A DNA stretch of 64,000 bases from Rhyacophila brunnea (GCA_022495005.1 JAGYXB010000612.1:434001-498000), one strand, 5' to 3'. Numbered from the stretch's first letter, positions 24,353 through 36,433 are shown. The notes: generated by a model not told the origin, from the letters alone. Program-made: numbers and translations.

Positions 24353-24645
24353 CGTATCTGGAAATTTGTACGTAAACAGTTCACCGCAGGACACTTATTC
24401 GTATGCCGCAGTACGTGAAACATAAGTTCATGTAACATTTAATCAAATGACGAGTTTTTCGTTGAACATTTCGCCGTAGAGTATATTTGTACGTATGCTA
24501 CAACATGTGGAGATGTCTTTACTAGGTTAAGTTAGGTTTAGGTTAGGTTAGGTAAGGTAAAGTTAGGGTTAATCTAATTGCAACAGTACTATTTGCAAAC
24601 GATCGCCGCATTTTGTAAGATACGTACAAATGTATTCCACGGGGT
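24353..24645. mobile_element. Palindromic element with TTAGG core (family P2), truncated copy
   Basis: The left arm is complete, beginning CGTATCTGGAAATTTGTACG and passing CACCGCAGGACACTTATTCG and GCCGCAGTACGTGAAAC. The centre is TTAGG-type repeats (about 24525-24570). The right arm stops after ACGTACAAATGTATTCCACG, so most of the second arm is missing. Confidence 0.75.
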
Positions 24646-24724
24646 ATTATGTTATAGATATAAGAATATTTTTTATCTACTAGGGTTTGCTTTAGGTAGG
24701 GTTTAATTTCATTTAATAAAAATA

Positions 24725-24801
24725 GCCAACACCATTTTAATTTGTAATATTAGTTCAATGAAAACAAATCGGTATGTCTGACAAAGTTTAGTGTGCACTA
24801 T
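24725..24801 (-). repeat. Short repeat shared with 61530-61604
   Basis: The reverse complement (GTGCACACTAAACTTTGTCA, then TTTGTTTTCATTGAA, then ATGGTGTTGGCT) matches 61530-61604 in the same order. Nature unknown. Confidence 0.55.
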
Positions 24802-25263
24802 TTATGTCGGGTCTCCACAACCTACCTCCTCGCTTCGCCATTGGTGGCTAATAGTTGGTAGTAGTTGCATTTGTTATAAGTTAAACACAAAAAATACTAT
24901 TGGTCAGCTTTGTGGCAACACTCAACAGTTTTCCCGTATATGTTCTTACTTTAAATGCCAATGAAAACTATTAGAGACTACATATATTTTGACAAGTAAC
25001 AGATATATATATATATGTATATATCTCAATGAAAAGAGATAAGCAACATTCATTATATAAACGTCAATTTTTCGCAATTTAAAAATCAAAAGAGAACACA
25101 CCATATGTGTAATTATTCGGTAGTATACGACCCAACTGTCATCAATCAACGAGTGAAATGGGCATTAAAAATGGAAGGATGAAAATAGACATTTTGCGAT
25201 CGTTGCAAACGGTCGGGTCAGACGATCATCGTAAGAATATGTAATTTGAACTTTATAGACTTT

Positions 25264-25334
25264 TTTACGAGAAATGTATGTTAACCATTTGTACACCTAT
25301 TAGGTCCATACTATAGGTCCAAATACACATTATA
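25264..25334 (-). mobile_element. SINE-A fragment
   Basis: Only the body segment remains: ACGAGAAATG, then ACACCTATTAGGTCCATACT and CAAATACACATTATA. Both the head and the tail are lost. Confidence 0.6.
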
Positions 25335-25387
25335 GCTGCGTTCAACGTAACTGGTGAATTGCCCATCAGGTGGCCATTAGATATAAT

Positions 25388-25586
25388 TGTACAGTTCGGT
25401 TATGAGGAATACAGCGGAAAACACAATTTGAAAATAGCCGATATACTGGATTATTTGTTAGATTAACCTAACCAAACCTAACCTAACCTAACAAAACCTA
25501 AACTAACCCAAACTAACAAATAATCCAGTATATCGGGTATTTTCAAAATGTGTTTTCCGCTGTATTCCTCATAACCGAACTGTACC
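25388..25586. mobile_element. Palindromic MITE with CCTAA core (family P1), copy 2
   Basis: 199 bp. The inverted arms (GTACAGTTCGGTTATGAGGA at left, exact complement at right) enclose CCTAA-type repeats at about 25464-25515. An 8-bp direct repeat GATATAAT lies at 25380-25387 and 25587-25594, which allows for one changed base at the outermost left position. Confidence 0.88.
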
Positions 25587-26271
25587 GATATAATTAGCAT
25601 GTTATTTAAATATTAATTAAAAGGTCCGCAGCAAAGTTCTGTAAAACCAGACAGGTCAAATATCACAGTCGTTTTTTTTATTTCTCTGTTTTTTAAATTG
25701 TGTAATACAAAATATATTTATATAAAATTATTTGATTTGGTAGTTATTATGATTTTATTACCTACAATAATTAACTACTTATATACTTATTATTTTATAT
25801 GCGGCTCAAAACTACTTTTTCACACAATGTGGTATATGGAAGCCAAAAGTTTGAAACCTGTGAACTTTATTACAGAGAGAGCTTTCTACATGTCTTTGTT
25901 TATATATCTGCCTTCTAAATGCGGATATATTATTAAATACACACATGTAATAATAAGCTATAAATCTCGTGATATATTGTATTATTTTTATATTATTAAT
26001 CATTCAAAGATCACGCCTCATTAGTGGGTCCATTTTCTAATGGTCTATCGATAACCTGTTGTTTATATAAATAATTTTTTAACACTTGTTACCCGACAAT
26101 GCGAGACGTTGCGTAATCGATTACGATTTTATTAGGGTCAGTTTTGAAAAGTCGATTAGGCGAATATTGCTTTGACAAAATTAAAGGCTTGTTTAAAATA
26201 ATTTACGGGCTGTCAATTTGAAAACTGTTATTTTTTATTTATTTAAACACATCGAGACAGTAATTCAGGTA

Positions 26272-26373
26272 GGGCTGTCATATCGAAAGAAATTACTATC
26301 GAAGCCAAGGCATAAAAAATGAGTGCTTGCAAATATCGGTATTTCAAAGTAACAATAATTTTTTTGACAGCCC
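26272..26373. mobile_element. Very short TA-flanked inverted-repeat element
   Basis: GGGCTGTCA at the left and TGACAGCCC at the right, each flanked by TA (26270-26271, 26374-26375). The 102-bp interior contains imperfect inverted ATATCG/TATCGAA words. It fits a minimal MITE, but the end repeat is only 9 bp. Confidence 0.55.
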
Positions 26374-26375
26374 TA

Positions 26376-27769
26376 CTTACATGACTGTGGCGGGATTAGG
26401 CAGGCATTACACTTTCAATCTGGATAGCGATCATGGATTAAATTAACTCGATCGCGATATATATTGAACGATATAAATGTTACCCCGTATTTATAATTCA
26501 TGAATCGAATTATTCGCTATTATTTTTACACACGCATATTTGTTGCACAAGTGAAACATAAAGTAATGCCCTGTTGGAGAAGTATGTCATATAGTATGTA
26601 CCTTAATGGGCGGAAAATTCTAAAAGAAAGAATGATGATAATATAACTTTTTAGAGTATATTATATGAATCGTCCCGAATCTGATAAATCAGATGTACTC
26701 TAAATGTCAACAAAAATCCATATGAGAAGTTTAAAAATTGTATTGCATTTGTCTATTTAAAATGGGATAAGTTAGCACTGTAATATTCGTCTCAAGATGG
26801 GATATCAAATAAAATACTATTGAACATACTCCTTGTTAATACGTATTTTATTGTAATTACATAACTCAAACATAAATGGCTTTCCATCTCCCTTTTATTT
26901 GACACCGCGTGACGTTTTGAGTAATTCCAAAATTTAAAACAGGCATGTATTGTAATCTGTTTAAAATGTATTTTAACACGTAATTACGTGGTGTTGCCTT
27001 TCAGAAACAGACTGTATTATTTAATATATTTTTTTTGTGTGAATGAACTTTTATTTTAAAACTTGCAGTTTTCTGCAGTCAAGTGGACAAAGCGTGTTGA
27101 CAAAATAGTACTAGTTTTTATTCACAGGTGTCACTATTAATTTATATTAATATTAAACATTACATGTGATTGGTTAGATAAGTAATATGTATCTACATTA
27201 AAGGGTTACGGTATTTTAAAATTATTTTGATATTGTAATTTTATATATTGATTCAAACAGTAAAGACTTTACTCGGTTTCGATTTTATATTATTTTTTAG
27301 AAAAATAATTTTTTAAATGGTCTTTTATTTATTTCAGCTTCAACAATACAAATTTATAGTTTTTTTTTAAATTCTGAATAATGAATTATAATCAAATGAA
27401 TAAACAGATCACTTGAAAATAAAAATGCTTACTGCTAAATTCACGCCTACATCACTGGACAGTGAGTGTTATTTAAAAAAAAATGTAAATATTGACACAC
27501 TCGTAATAATCAATTTTTTTTATAAAATATTCATTTGTTTTAATTCTAGTATTAATCCAGTTTGAATGGTTACGCAACGCGTATCTGATTAAATGAAAGA
27601 TTATGAGTGTTTTATAGAAAAAAATATAATTGATATGACACCAGGCATGTCGAAAAATTATATTTATACTCAATAAAAAAAATCATTAAACACAAATGAA
27701 ATAGAGAATTATTAGATAATTGAAGTGATATGAGTCAATTTTTTTTACGATACCATTTTATTAAACCAT
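26376..27769. other. AT-rich stretch, no gene seen
   Basis: No supported feature; scattered T-runs. Confidence 0.5.
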
Positions 27770-28060
27770 TTCTTTTATTCAACGAATAATTCACGAACTT
27801 TGAGAATGTAACATTCTGTAATATATTGAACATACATAACTTGAAAACACTTCAGATATATACACCTACCAATTAGAACAAATCATAAAATACGACGCCC
27901 GACGGGATTTGAACCCGCATATCTACTGGTGTCGTGCCAATATGCTTTTACCAATTAAGCAACGGGCTTCTACTTAATAACGATAATTTTAACCTACAAT
28001 GTCCTACATGAAATGCTTATCAAATTGCGTTATTTTTGACTATCGGTTTGACATGAATAT
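27770..28060 (-). repeat. Repeat scaffold T, copy 1, with tRNA-like module
   Basis: Its outer segments (TTATTCAACGAATAAT, GAGAATGTAACATTCT, TATATTGAACATACATAACT; and AAATGCTTATCAAATTGCG, GACTATCGG on the other side) are shared with 44838-45116. The tRNA-like module lies in the middle, not at one end as in an ordinary SINE. Confidence 0.7.
27898..27968 (-). tRNA. tRNA-like module, probably not a functional tRNA
   Basis: On the minus strand: acceptor half GCCCG pairs with CGGGC; D-arm GCTT/AAGC; an anticodon-position stem ATTGG/CCAGT with loop CACGACA; T-arm with the B-box GGTTCAAATCC. The base before the presumed anticodon (CGA) is A instead of the universal U33, and the acceptor stem is only about 5 bp. 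The module recurs within repeat scaffold T, so it is a tRNA-derived repeat rather than a host gene. Confidence 0.5.
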
Positions 28061-28499
28061 CATTGTTGCTACACTCCACGGTATATTGTGTGACATAAAA
28101 TTTTATGAATGTAATATAGCATTTAAAAGCTCTTATAGTAATTTATTATTTGTAGATGATCGATGAACAAGAGATAGAAAATTCGTTTTGGTAAGTGATG
28201 TTCTATAAAAAAATTAATATAATATTAACATAATGTGTTGCAGCACTCTGCTTATTTGGCCACCAAAAGGCGGCTCTAACTTATGTTCAGAGTATTAAAA
28301 AAATTAAGTAAAACTACCTATTCATCGTATATCTACATCCGACAGATAATTTTCTTCATTGAATTCAAGTACGAAAACTAATCCGGTTTATCTATCAAAA
28401 ATACAAACCTAAGAAATTCTTCCAACATATTATTTTCGATAGATAGTTTTTAAAATTATTTTCTCCAACCCTCTCACTTTGTATGTAATAGGTCAACAT

Positions 28500-29213
28500 T
28501 AGGGATCCCGAGCTATTTTCGATACCTATGAATCCCGGGATTGATAAACTTAATCCCGGGATTTCGGGATTGATTTTTTTTATCAATTTTTATAGAAAAT
28601 ATAACAGAAAAAATACTTTTAATAAAAAATAACTACATTAGAAATAAACTGAGTTTGAACTAAGTTTGATTTATACCCATGTGTAAGTTGTCGATTCATT
28701 TTATTTTTTCACGTCATAACTTATTAAAAATGAGAAAGATTGGAAAAAAACAATGCTTCGCAGTTTTGACAAAGTAATTCCACCATGACCTCATACGTTT
28801 TACGGCAGTTTCATATTTGGCTGATTAATTAGATTTATGAAGCGGAAAGGCCATAAGTACGCCATGATTATTTGGTTTACTATATTAAATCTCGCTAATC
28901 CATTCATTATGTCTTTACTATCAGAAACAGCAATCTCATATTAAATTTACATTATTATTTATATATATATATATATTTAATATTTTTTACTCCATTAAAC
29001 TTATGTATTTCCAAGATTGAACGTATTATATTAACAATAAATATCTTAAATAGTATAAATTATACTAGATTTATTTTTGACCGATTTTATCAATGTTATG
29101 TGTAAATATAATTTTTTTATATTAACAATGGAAAAAAATACCAATCCCGGGATTGTCAAATTGTAATCCCGAAATCCCGGGATCAGAATTTTGGCTCGGG
29201 ATTGGATTCCCTA
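28500..29213. mobile_element. Non-autonomous hAT-type element, TCCCGGGA-rich
   Basis: Starts TAGGGATCCCGAGC and ends GCTCGGGATTGGATTCCCTA, imperfect inverted ends. It is flanked by the perfect 8-bp duplication GTCAACAT (28492-28499 and 29214-29221). The motif AATCCCGGGATT recurs several times near both ends, as subterminal transposase-binding repeats do. The interior is AT-rich with a (TA)n run at about 28951-28975 and no transposase frame. Length 714 bp. Confidence 0.88.
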
Positions 29214-29639
29214 GTCAACATGTAGGACAGATTATAATGACAATGCATATCGATAATAGCTTTAATAATTAGCATTGTTTGCTATGTATCATTCATCTAA
29301 TTTATTTAGATATATCTTATGTTGTATAAGAATTCGGCGAATATGATTGATGATACGGTGAAAGTATGTGTAAGAAAATACTTAGCAGGAAGTAAGTACA
29401 TAGGTGGGTATTTATTTACTTTTTATTTTGTCAATATATGGTTGAGTGATTGTTTGAAATCGAATATAGTATACTGATATTATTCGATGTGATGTCAAAC
29501 TATTTATTATCTTGATAACGCTGTTGAAAGTATTACGTATGTTTGTTTGTTATGTAAATTTTCTTAATTCCGTCCCAATTAACACAAACGAGATTAAATA
29601 AAATATGGCCCTACGATTGTGGGTAACGGTTCAATGAAT

Positions 29640-30130
29640 ATTACTGCAATTGTAATTTACATATTAGCGACGAGTGCTAATAGGCGCGGCGCGCACACAA
29701 GGAGAGACCAGGAACGACAAAATACAAACTATTTATTGGACATACATAATTTTGAAAAAAACTTTCTGAGAAAATATATTATAACCAAGAGAAAAAATCT
29801 TTTTTGAAAAAAGTAAGTCACCCCGGCAGGGATCGAACCCCACATCCCCGGGTTTACGCCCCATCCGCGCATTACCTCTATGCTACGCGGTGACATACTA
29901 ATTGCGACATATTTTAACTATTGGCCACTTTTAATACCCACTCATCAGCGCTCTTCTAAATCAAGCTACTTTGGCAATCGATTTTTGTTTATCAAATCAA
30001 AGTAGATACCTATTACTTCAATTACTAACCAACGTCGTGGATTTCTTCAATATTTTTTATGATGTAACTTACTTGAACTTGCTAATAATTATTTATAATT
30101 AACGATTTCTTTTACTTTCTCAACGGTGTT
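29640..30130 (-). repeat. Repeat scaffold T, copy with a different tRNA-like module
   Basis: Shared with the other scaffold copies: TTTATTGGACATACATAATT on one side, and CTAACCAACGTCGTGGAT plus TTGCTAATAATTATTT on the other (compare 45560-45625). The tRNA-like module between them is not the one found at 27898 and 44960. Confidence 0.55.
29820..29893 (-). tRNA. tRNA-like module with good A and B boxes
   Basis: On the minus strand: acceptor GTCACC pairs with GGTGAC (6 bp); the A-box TAGCATAGAGG fits the consensus, with D-stem GCAT/ATGC; the B-box GGTTCGATCCC fits exactly. The anticodon arm does not fold into a normal 5-bp stem with a 7-base loop, and there is no clear U33, so I do not assign an amino acid. 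It could be transcribed by RNA polymerase III. Most likely tRNA-derived repeat material. Confidence 0.5.
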
Positions 30131-30710
30131 GATATTTTATTACAAATGTTTTATTTTGTATTTGAATAAGTTACTTTTGTAACTAACACCAATTTTGAAG
30201 TTTATTTTTCTACTGGATTGAATGCTATTAGGTTCTTCTATGCAAAAAAAAAATACTTCTTCAAAAGTTTATCCTTCAAATTCTGGCATTCATAACTCAT
30301 TTTCAAGTAGTGGAGTAAGCTGACTTTGAAAATACACCCCTCAATGATGAATACAAATAAAAAAAAACTCTTAACGATCAAGCATCGCCGATGAACATTT
30401 ACACGCAGTTTTAAGAATCTCAACTGCAAAATTAGCACCTGAAATTGAAAAAATGTTGAAAAATGTATCATAGTTTCTTTCTTCTCATTAAATTGTCGGT
30501 TATTTGAAAACCATTTAATTTCTTATGTTGATATTCCTTTTCCACGATAATGAAATATACTAATGTATTTTACTTGTAGCCCGCCGTTGATTTTATATTC
30601 TTAATGTGTCTCTTCATCCAGAAAGTTTGCCCAGACCTGCATTAAAGGATGATTATTAAATATTATTGTATGGTTGTGTTTAATATTAAAATTTATTTTT
30701 ATTAAGTTTT
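30131..30710. other. AT-rich stretch, no gene seen
   Basis: No supported feature; the 77-codon minus-strand frame here has no motif. Confidence 0.5.
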
Positions 30711-30718
30711 ATCTATAG

Positions 30719-31350
30719 TAGGGATAACAATACCGGTATTTCAAAACCGGTATTCCAGTATTTAGCAATACTGATTTTTTAAAATCTGAAATACCGGATT
30801 TTTTGGTGTTACAAAAGCACACTCGTTTACGTTTTTGAAAATGAATTATAAGATAGTGCTGCTAAAATGCAAATATATTGAGTGAATCCAGCAGAGGTGA
30901 AAAAATAATAAAACAAATTTCATCAAATATATTTTACAAATGATCATAATATTATTATTTCGAAATAGAAAACATCCGTGAAAAAATGTTCAATTATTCT
31001 ATAATTATTGATGACTGTACAAGCGTTTAATTTAAGAAGCTTTTCCTGCAGCCAGACTTATTAGCACTTGATGAACTTTTGAGGCCTTTAGTTAAAATTA
31101 TCAATATATTCAAATTATTTGTAAAAAAATCACTAGTCCTACAATTACGATCAATAAATATTTTTAAATGTCAACATAATAAATGTAGGTATATAGGTTT
31201 TTGCTATAAAATAATATTTCAAAAAGATTTTAATAGCTATATTTATTGATAAGCACCTACTTCTGTTTTTTATGTTTAAGAAATACCGGTATTCAATAAG
31301 AAACACCGAAAAACTGGTATTGACATTTTCATTCGGTATTGCAATCCCTA
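30719..31350. mobile_element. Non-autonomous hAT-type element, ACCGGTATT family, copy 1
   Basis: Starts TAGGGATAACAATACCGG and ends CGGTATTGCAATCCCTA, inverted ends of about 17 bp with three differences. It has the perfect 8-bp duplication ATCTATAG (30711-30718 and 31351-31358). AATACCGGTATT words recur near both ends. 632 bp with no transposase frame. A second copy lies at 50149. Confidence 0.88.
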
Positions 31351-31358
31351 ATCTATAG

Positions 31359-32139
31359 GACAGAAAAGATTTTTTACTTATTCATAGTTTTAATGTTTTT
31401 TTAATATTCATTTAAAAAAATGTTAGTAAGGAATAGGTGTGTTCACAAAGTCTCCAGATAATGAACCCATATTCAAGATTATTACGCACTAACGAAATGT
31501 AGAGTGTACGCAAGACATTATGAATATAAAGTAACGCATAATACGTACTAACTATTACATAATCCTAACAAATTTAATAATGAATCCATGTTTAGTTAAT
31601 AAATGATTGTGATCCACAATATAGTCAATTGATACTATTAAATTGAATAATATAAATTACAATCATTATTTAAATAGGCCCTCTAAACTTAAACGTAGAT
31701 GTAATGTCAAACATTACGAAAATTCAATTATTGTACTATATAATATTTAATGTCTGAATCATTATCATTATCACAGATGTGAAAGTAAATTGAAATATTA
31801 TTAATTACGGTTTGAATGACGAGTAAATATTTTGTTAGTCGGAAAGCCAATCAGTTTTTTATTGGTAATTATTATGACTTTATGTTGATATCAGTGAAGC
31901 GGCAGTAACAACATACTAATAATAACGTAATAAAGTATAATATAGTCACATCATTATAATTTGCTACTTGAGGAGCATAATTAGACGTCATTATATAGAT
32001 TAATTGATTTGTTATTAATTAAATTATATTATATCGTCCCCTAAATAACGCTGGATTATAAGAATGTTTGAAATGATATCTTTTTTTCATGATTTTCCAT
32101 TGTTTAATCTGCCTCAGATTTTAGAGGATATTTTGAGGT
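31359..32139. other. AT-rich stretch, no gene seen
   Basis: No supported feature. Confidence 0.5.
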
Positions 32140-32905
32140 CATCATCATCAGGGGCGCGACAACCCGGTGTGGGTCCTGGCCTCCTCCAACAGCTCCCTCC
32201 ACCTGTCCCTATCCAGTATGGCCGCTTTCCAATTCGGTACCCCCAGAATACGGCAGTCACTGGCAGTTCCATCCAACCAGCGAATCTTTGGCCTGCCTCT
32301 TCTACGCCCTATTGGATTGCTGGACATCACTCTCTTTGCCGGTTCATTGTCATTCATACGGTGCACATGACCTAGCCATCGCAGTCTCCCAATCTTAATT
32401 GATTGAACTGCGTTGCAATCTTCGTACAGCCCGTAGAGCTCAGCATTATATCTTCTCCTCCAATTGGTGCCGTCCCTGATCGGTCCATATATGCGGCGGA
32501 GAATTTTTCTTTCAAAGATGTTCAGGGATCGTTCATTTTGCATAGTTAATGTCCAGGTTTCCGATGCGTATGAGAGTACAGGATTTACAAGTGTCCTGTA
32601 AAGAGTGCTTTTAGTTCGGCGAGATAGTATGCGGGACTTAATCCGTTTTAGAGAAAGTTTTAAGAAATGTTTTAACAGGCCAAAGTAGCATTTATTCGCA
32701 GACATGATTCTCTTGTTGATTTCTTCTGTAATATCATTATGTCGAGTTACGAGAGATCCAAAGTATATGAAACTGTCGACCGTATCAAACTTATATGCAC
32801 CAATATCTAAGTTTGGTGCACCTTCTCGTGGTGATCTTTTGAGGAACATCGTGATAAAAAAAATTAGGCGTCTTCTGTTAGCCAGTGAAGATCTTTTTTC
32901 TTGAA
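32140..32905 (-). pseudogene. LINE reverse-transcriptase C-terminal part, longest frame in the window
   Basis: An uninterrupted 233-codon frame (32849 to 32148). In order it carries YKFDTVDSFIYFGSLVT (the region after the RT core), ANKCYFGLLKHF, LSYASETWTLT, RKILRRIYGP, GRLRWLGHVHRM, then GRRRGRPKIRWLDG and a terminal tryptophan-rich tail. This order is that of insect non-LTR retrotransposons annotated as endonuclease/reverse transcriptase. The stop TGA lies inside the 3' tail itself, a (TGA)n microsatellite (32140-32150, seen as ATCATCATCA on the plus strand). The endonuclease and the RT catalytic region are missing: upstream homology fades by about 32905. It is a 5'-truncated copy, but relatively young because no stop has accumulated over 700 bases. 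Confidence 0.85.
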
Positions 32906-33248
32906 TATATTTCTTTAGACGACCGTGGTATGTCCACCATATTCTCCTTTCCTGATTTTTTCGCTTAAAACCATATTAATGGGAAACAGTTTAGTATATA
33001 AGATGGTGTCCGAAGGGAACTTGATTAATTCTTCAGCTGAAAATTGCGAGAACTGGTTGCGCCAAGAAATTGAAAATTTAAAAGCAAGATGGAATAGATG
33101 TTGAATAATAATGGAACAAACATTAAGAAAGATTTTATAATTTTGAACATCCTTAATGGACGCTAAACAAGCCACAACAGACAAAAGACCTTTAACCTAT
33201 ACACACTTCCCTCTGAGTTACGCAAAACAAAAACTAAACGAAGATACC

Positions 33249-36200
33249 GTCGGTCCCAATTAAAAAAGTCGGATCTGAATTTTTGTCATTTTCGGATTAT
33301 TACGTAAAAGTTATTTAAACACTTTAAATATTTATACCACAATCACAGTTTTTTTTGTTTGTTTGAAAAATTCCGAGATACTCAAGTTAAAAATGACAGA
33401 TCTACCAACAGTGTCCGAATAACAATGTCGGTTCTTACCAACCGACATTGTTGGCTGGGCGCGGGTGAGCAAGATGCGTCGGATCTGACAGTTGCTGCTA
33501 TGTTCACCGGACAGACGGATATTTTAATAAAAGTTTAGAAAAGTTTCTATAATCCGTATTTTTATTCATCATAGCAAGCAATAGGTCACAAAGGATATTT
33601 AAAAATGCTATAGGCTCAAATTATAGTGACAAATTTCCGGAGAAAAAGAAAGAAATGAACACTGAAAATTCAAATCTCAACGGTCATTCTGACAGAAAAG
33701 GTAGGTTAAGTAAAATTTTACTAAAATATTATTTTTAAGTGGCATTCTTATAAAATTAAATAAGTGGATATTTTATAATTGTCATATTTTTATATTTACT
33801 TAACATAGTTCACAACTAGGTGTTTCCAAGTAATAATGTCGGTTGTGGAAGATATGACTATTTTAACCTACATTTTAATAAGATCTCTGTCCGATGTGGG
33901 ACATCCGACGTTTTTAATTGGACAAAACTTTATGCCTAATGTCATAAGTGGTACAACCGACTATTTTCACTGTACATCAACAATTCTGTTTTGTGTTAAG
34001 TGGTAGAACCGACAGTTTTAATGGGACTGGTGTTTTAAAATTATTGTAGTACCGACAATGTTCCTTGATTAAATTATTTTTTTTATTAAAATGTTTAAGC
34101 TAGCTTCTGAGGGTTACGGGTAATATACATGGCTAATTTACATATTATTCTTCATTATTTTGTTTAGTATATCGTTAAGAATGACTATTTTTATTTTTCA
34201 GCTAGTGAAAAATGTTTGAAGAATCCATGCCAAAATGCCGACTGAAGTGCTATGATTTTTTTTCTGAAGAGCAACGCTTACACATTTTTCACAAATTTTG
34301 GTCTCTAGACGTAAAATATACCGAGAAAATTCTGAAGCGTCGTCAAAAAACTGTAGTCACCAAGCATGATCGTTGAAATACATTTGTTTATTATGTGCCT
34401 ATTGAGGATAAGAAAAAGAAATATTTTGTAAGACTATGTTTCTGAATACTATTTCATCTGGAAAACGTACTATTATAAGCACTGCTTGGAAGAAATATGA
34501 TGGAGATAATAATATTGAGCCTGATCAACGTGGAAAATACGACCATAAAAACCGTCATAGATAACGGTGGTGAAAAGCATATGCGATCACGTAAACTGTT
34601 TTCCTCTGTTAGAATCGCACTATATTCGAAAAGATTCTAAAAAACTGTAAGTGACTCTTGAATGTTCAATTTATATCGCGAGTGGTTTGATCTGAATAAA
34701 TATTCTAACAAGTCACAAACCAAAGGGTAATACAGAAATATTGTAAATGAAAAGTTCAATATAGCATTTCACCGGCCAAAAAAAAAAATCCAACAGACGA
34801 AGATAAAAAAAGACAGGGCAAACATTTAGCCCTTAGGAAGGCACATCGCACACTTAAAAATGAAGATAAAAACGAGGCTTTACAGAGTAAAAGTATTGTA
34901 ATTGTTATATTTGACTTTCAAAAAGTACTAACGACTCTTCATGGGGAAGTATGACGTATTTTTTATTACAAACGAAAATTACCAACTTTGAATGTTACTG
35001 TGTATAATATGGCAATGAAAATCGGAACTTTTTATATGTGGCACGAAGGAGTTGCAAAACGGGGAGCAAATGAGGTTTCTAGTAAGTTGTCTGTACAATT
35101 TTATAAAAGAACCGCATTATTTATCGGTGTAAAAGAATTTAAATTTTGGTCCGACAATAATTGTGGTGGTCAAAATAGAAACCGCATCGTATTTACCCAT
35201 TATATGCTTGCAGTCAAGAAGTTCAATGTCACCATTACTCATAGATTTATGGAAAAGGACCACACTCAGAATGAGAATGACAGCGTCCACTCAACCATTG
35301 AAAGAGCTAGTGATCGCAAAATGTTTGTATGTTCCTAAGAAGTGGTAGGTATTGCTTAATCCGTTGGACAAAAGCTGAAAGTGAACCATACATAGTAAAG
35401 AAAGTCTTTACAATGATGTACCTATAGGATTTTAAATCATTACTCGCAAACAAAAATTGGACAAAAAATACTTCGTGAATTTATGTAATTGACTCGTGTA
35501 ACAGAACTTAAGGTAAATGCACAACAATGCGACACGATTGAGTATAAATATGATTTAAGTGAACCTGTAAAAGCTATAGTTGTGCTAAGATGTGCAACAC
35601 GAAACACTTCACAAGCTTCCTTCAGATCAAATTCTCTTGAAAATCTGAAGGAAGCTTATGATGGCTCACTTCCTGTCAGTTACTATAAGTATGAAAATTT
35701 GCAAGATATGTGTAAGAGTAATCTTATTCCAGAAAAATATCACAACTTTTACATGGAGCTCGCCCATATTGAAAGATTCTTAAAAATACAAGCGGAGGAT
35801 ATCATTGATAGTAATAGTGACAAAAAACAAAGTTAACTATTACTAACTATAGTTTTTGGGGATTTTTAAATTAAAAAAAATATTTAAATATATAGGAGTT
35901 TTATAAAGCTACAACAATGACCAGTTTTTATGATTATGAGGTATATTTTTTATGTTTACAATGTCAAATTTATGATTATGTTTTCTTTTTTGTAAGTAGC
36001 TACTTTTATATCTATCTGTGATTTCGATTTTATACATACATTCTTTAAATTAAGTACTTGGAATTGCTTTATTCGACAGATCCGACATAAAATTTTTATC
36101 AAATTCCAGTTAAAATAGTCGGAATTGACACATTCGACATATTAATTTTAACATAGTCCCATTAAAATTGTCATAACTGACACTTCTGACAAAATTACTT

Positions 36201-36433
36201 AATTTATTCCAGTTAAAAATGTCGCATGTGACTTTTCTCGAGTTTTTATAAGTAATTCTCAAAAATTGTAATATATATATTTGAACCACCTAAAAATAAG
36301 TGTTTTTGCCAAATTTGGTAACAATATTTCATAAATTGGCGATTTTACGGATATTTAACGGATAAAAATATCTTTGATTGCTCGTACTGAAAAGTAGCAT
36401 TTTGCAGATCCGACTTTTTTAATTGGGACCGAC
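33249..36433 (+). mobile_element. Autonomous-type DNA transposon (decayed), 6-bp target duplication
   Basis: 3185 bp. The two ends are identical inverted repeats for 29 bp (33249-33277 and 36405-36433), beginning GTCGGTCCCAATTAAAAAAG. The perfect 6-bp direct repeat GATACC (33243-33248 and 36434-36439) marks the target site. Both flanks contain many scattered variants of the terminal word (ATTAAAA-N-GTCGG or complement), at about 33423-33450, 33835, 33900, 33957, 34010, 34052 on the left and 36078-36240 on the right. The centre holds one broken gene on the plus strand. A 6-bp duplication excludes hAT (8), piggyBac (TTAA) and mariner (TA). Dada and IS3EU superfamilies use about 6 bp, but membership is not shown. 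Confidence 0.85.
33655..35836 (+). pseudogene. Broken transposase-like gene with GGQNRN motif, one likely intron
   Basis: Best read as a single gene. A first exon (33655-33701, starting MNTENSNLNGHSDRK) ends at a donor GTAGGT. An intron of about 500 bases closes with TTTTATTTTTCAG at 34200. Exon 2 then gives CLKNPCQNA, and in a shifted frame CRLKCYDFFSEEQRLHIFHK. After stops, RGKYD-like and HFPP-like positions can still be followed. Further on come VIFDFQKVLTTLHGEV, YKRKLPTLNVTVYNMAM, the open block 34988-35338 (GTFYMWHEGVAKRGANEV, then FWSDNNCGGQNRNR, then FMEKDHTQNENDSVHS) and the last block 35489-35836 (EYKYDLSEPVKA, MCKSNLIPEKYHNFY). The spaced D, GGQNRN and H-T-x-x-E/N-x-D residues look like a putative DDE-type nuclease core of the kind Pfam lists, as I recall, under DUF7869. 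At least four stops or frameshifts make it inactive. Confidence 0.7.

Noticed and set aside
27898..27968. Functional host tRNA gene
   Set aside because: No U33, a short acceptor stem, and recurrence inside a repeat scaffold indicate a tRNA-derived repeat.
29940..29975. Second hammerhead ribozyme (GCGCTGATGAGTGGG on the minus strand)
   Set aside because: CUGAUGAG is present but no GAAA partner follows a stem II in range.
34988..35836. Two separate host genes
   Set aside because: Both frames sit within the inverted ends of the 3.2-kb transposon and read as consecutive parts of one decayed protein.
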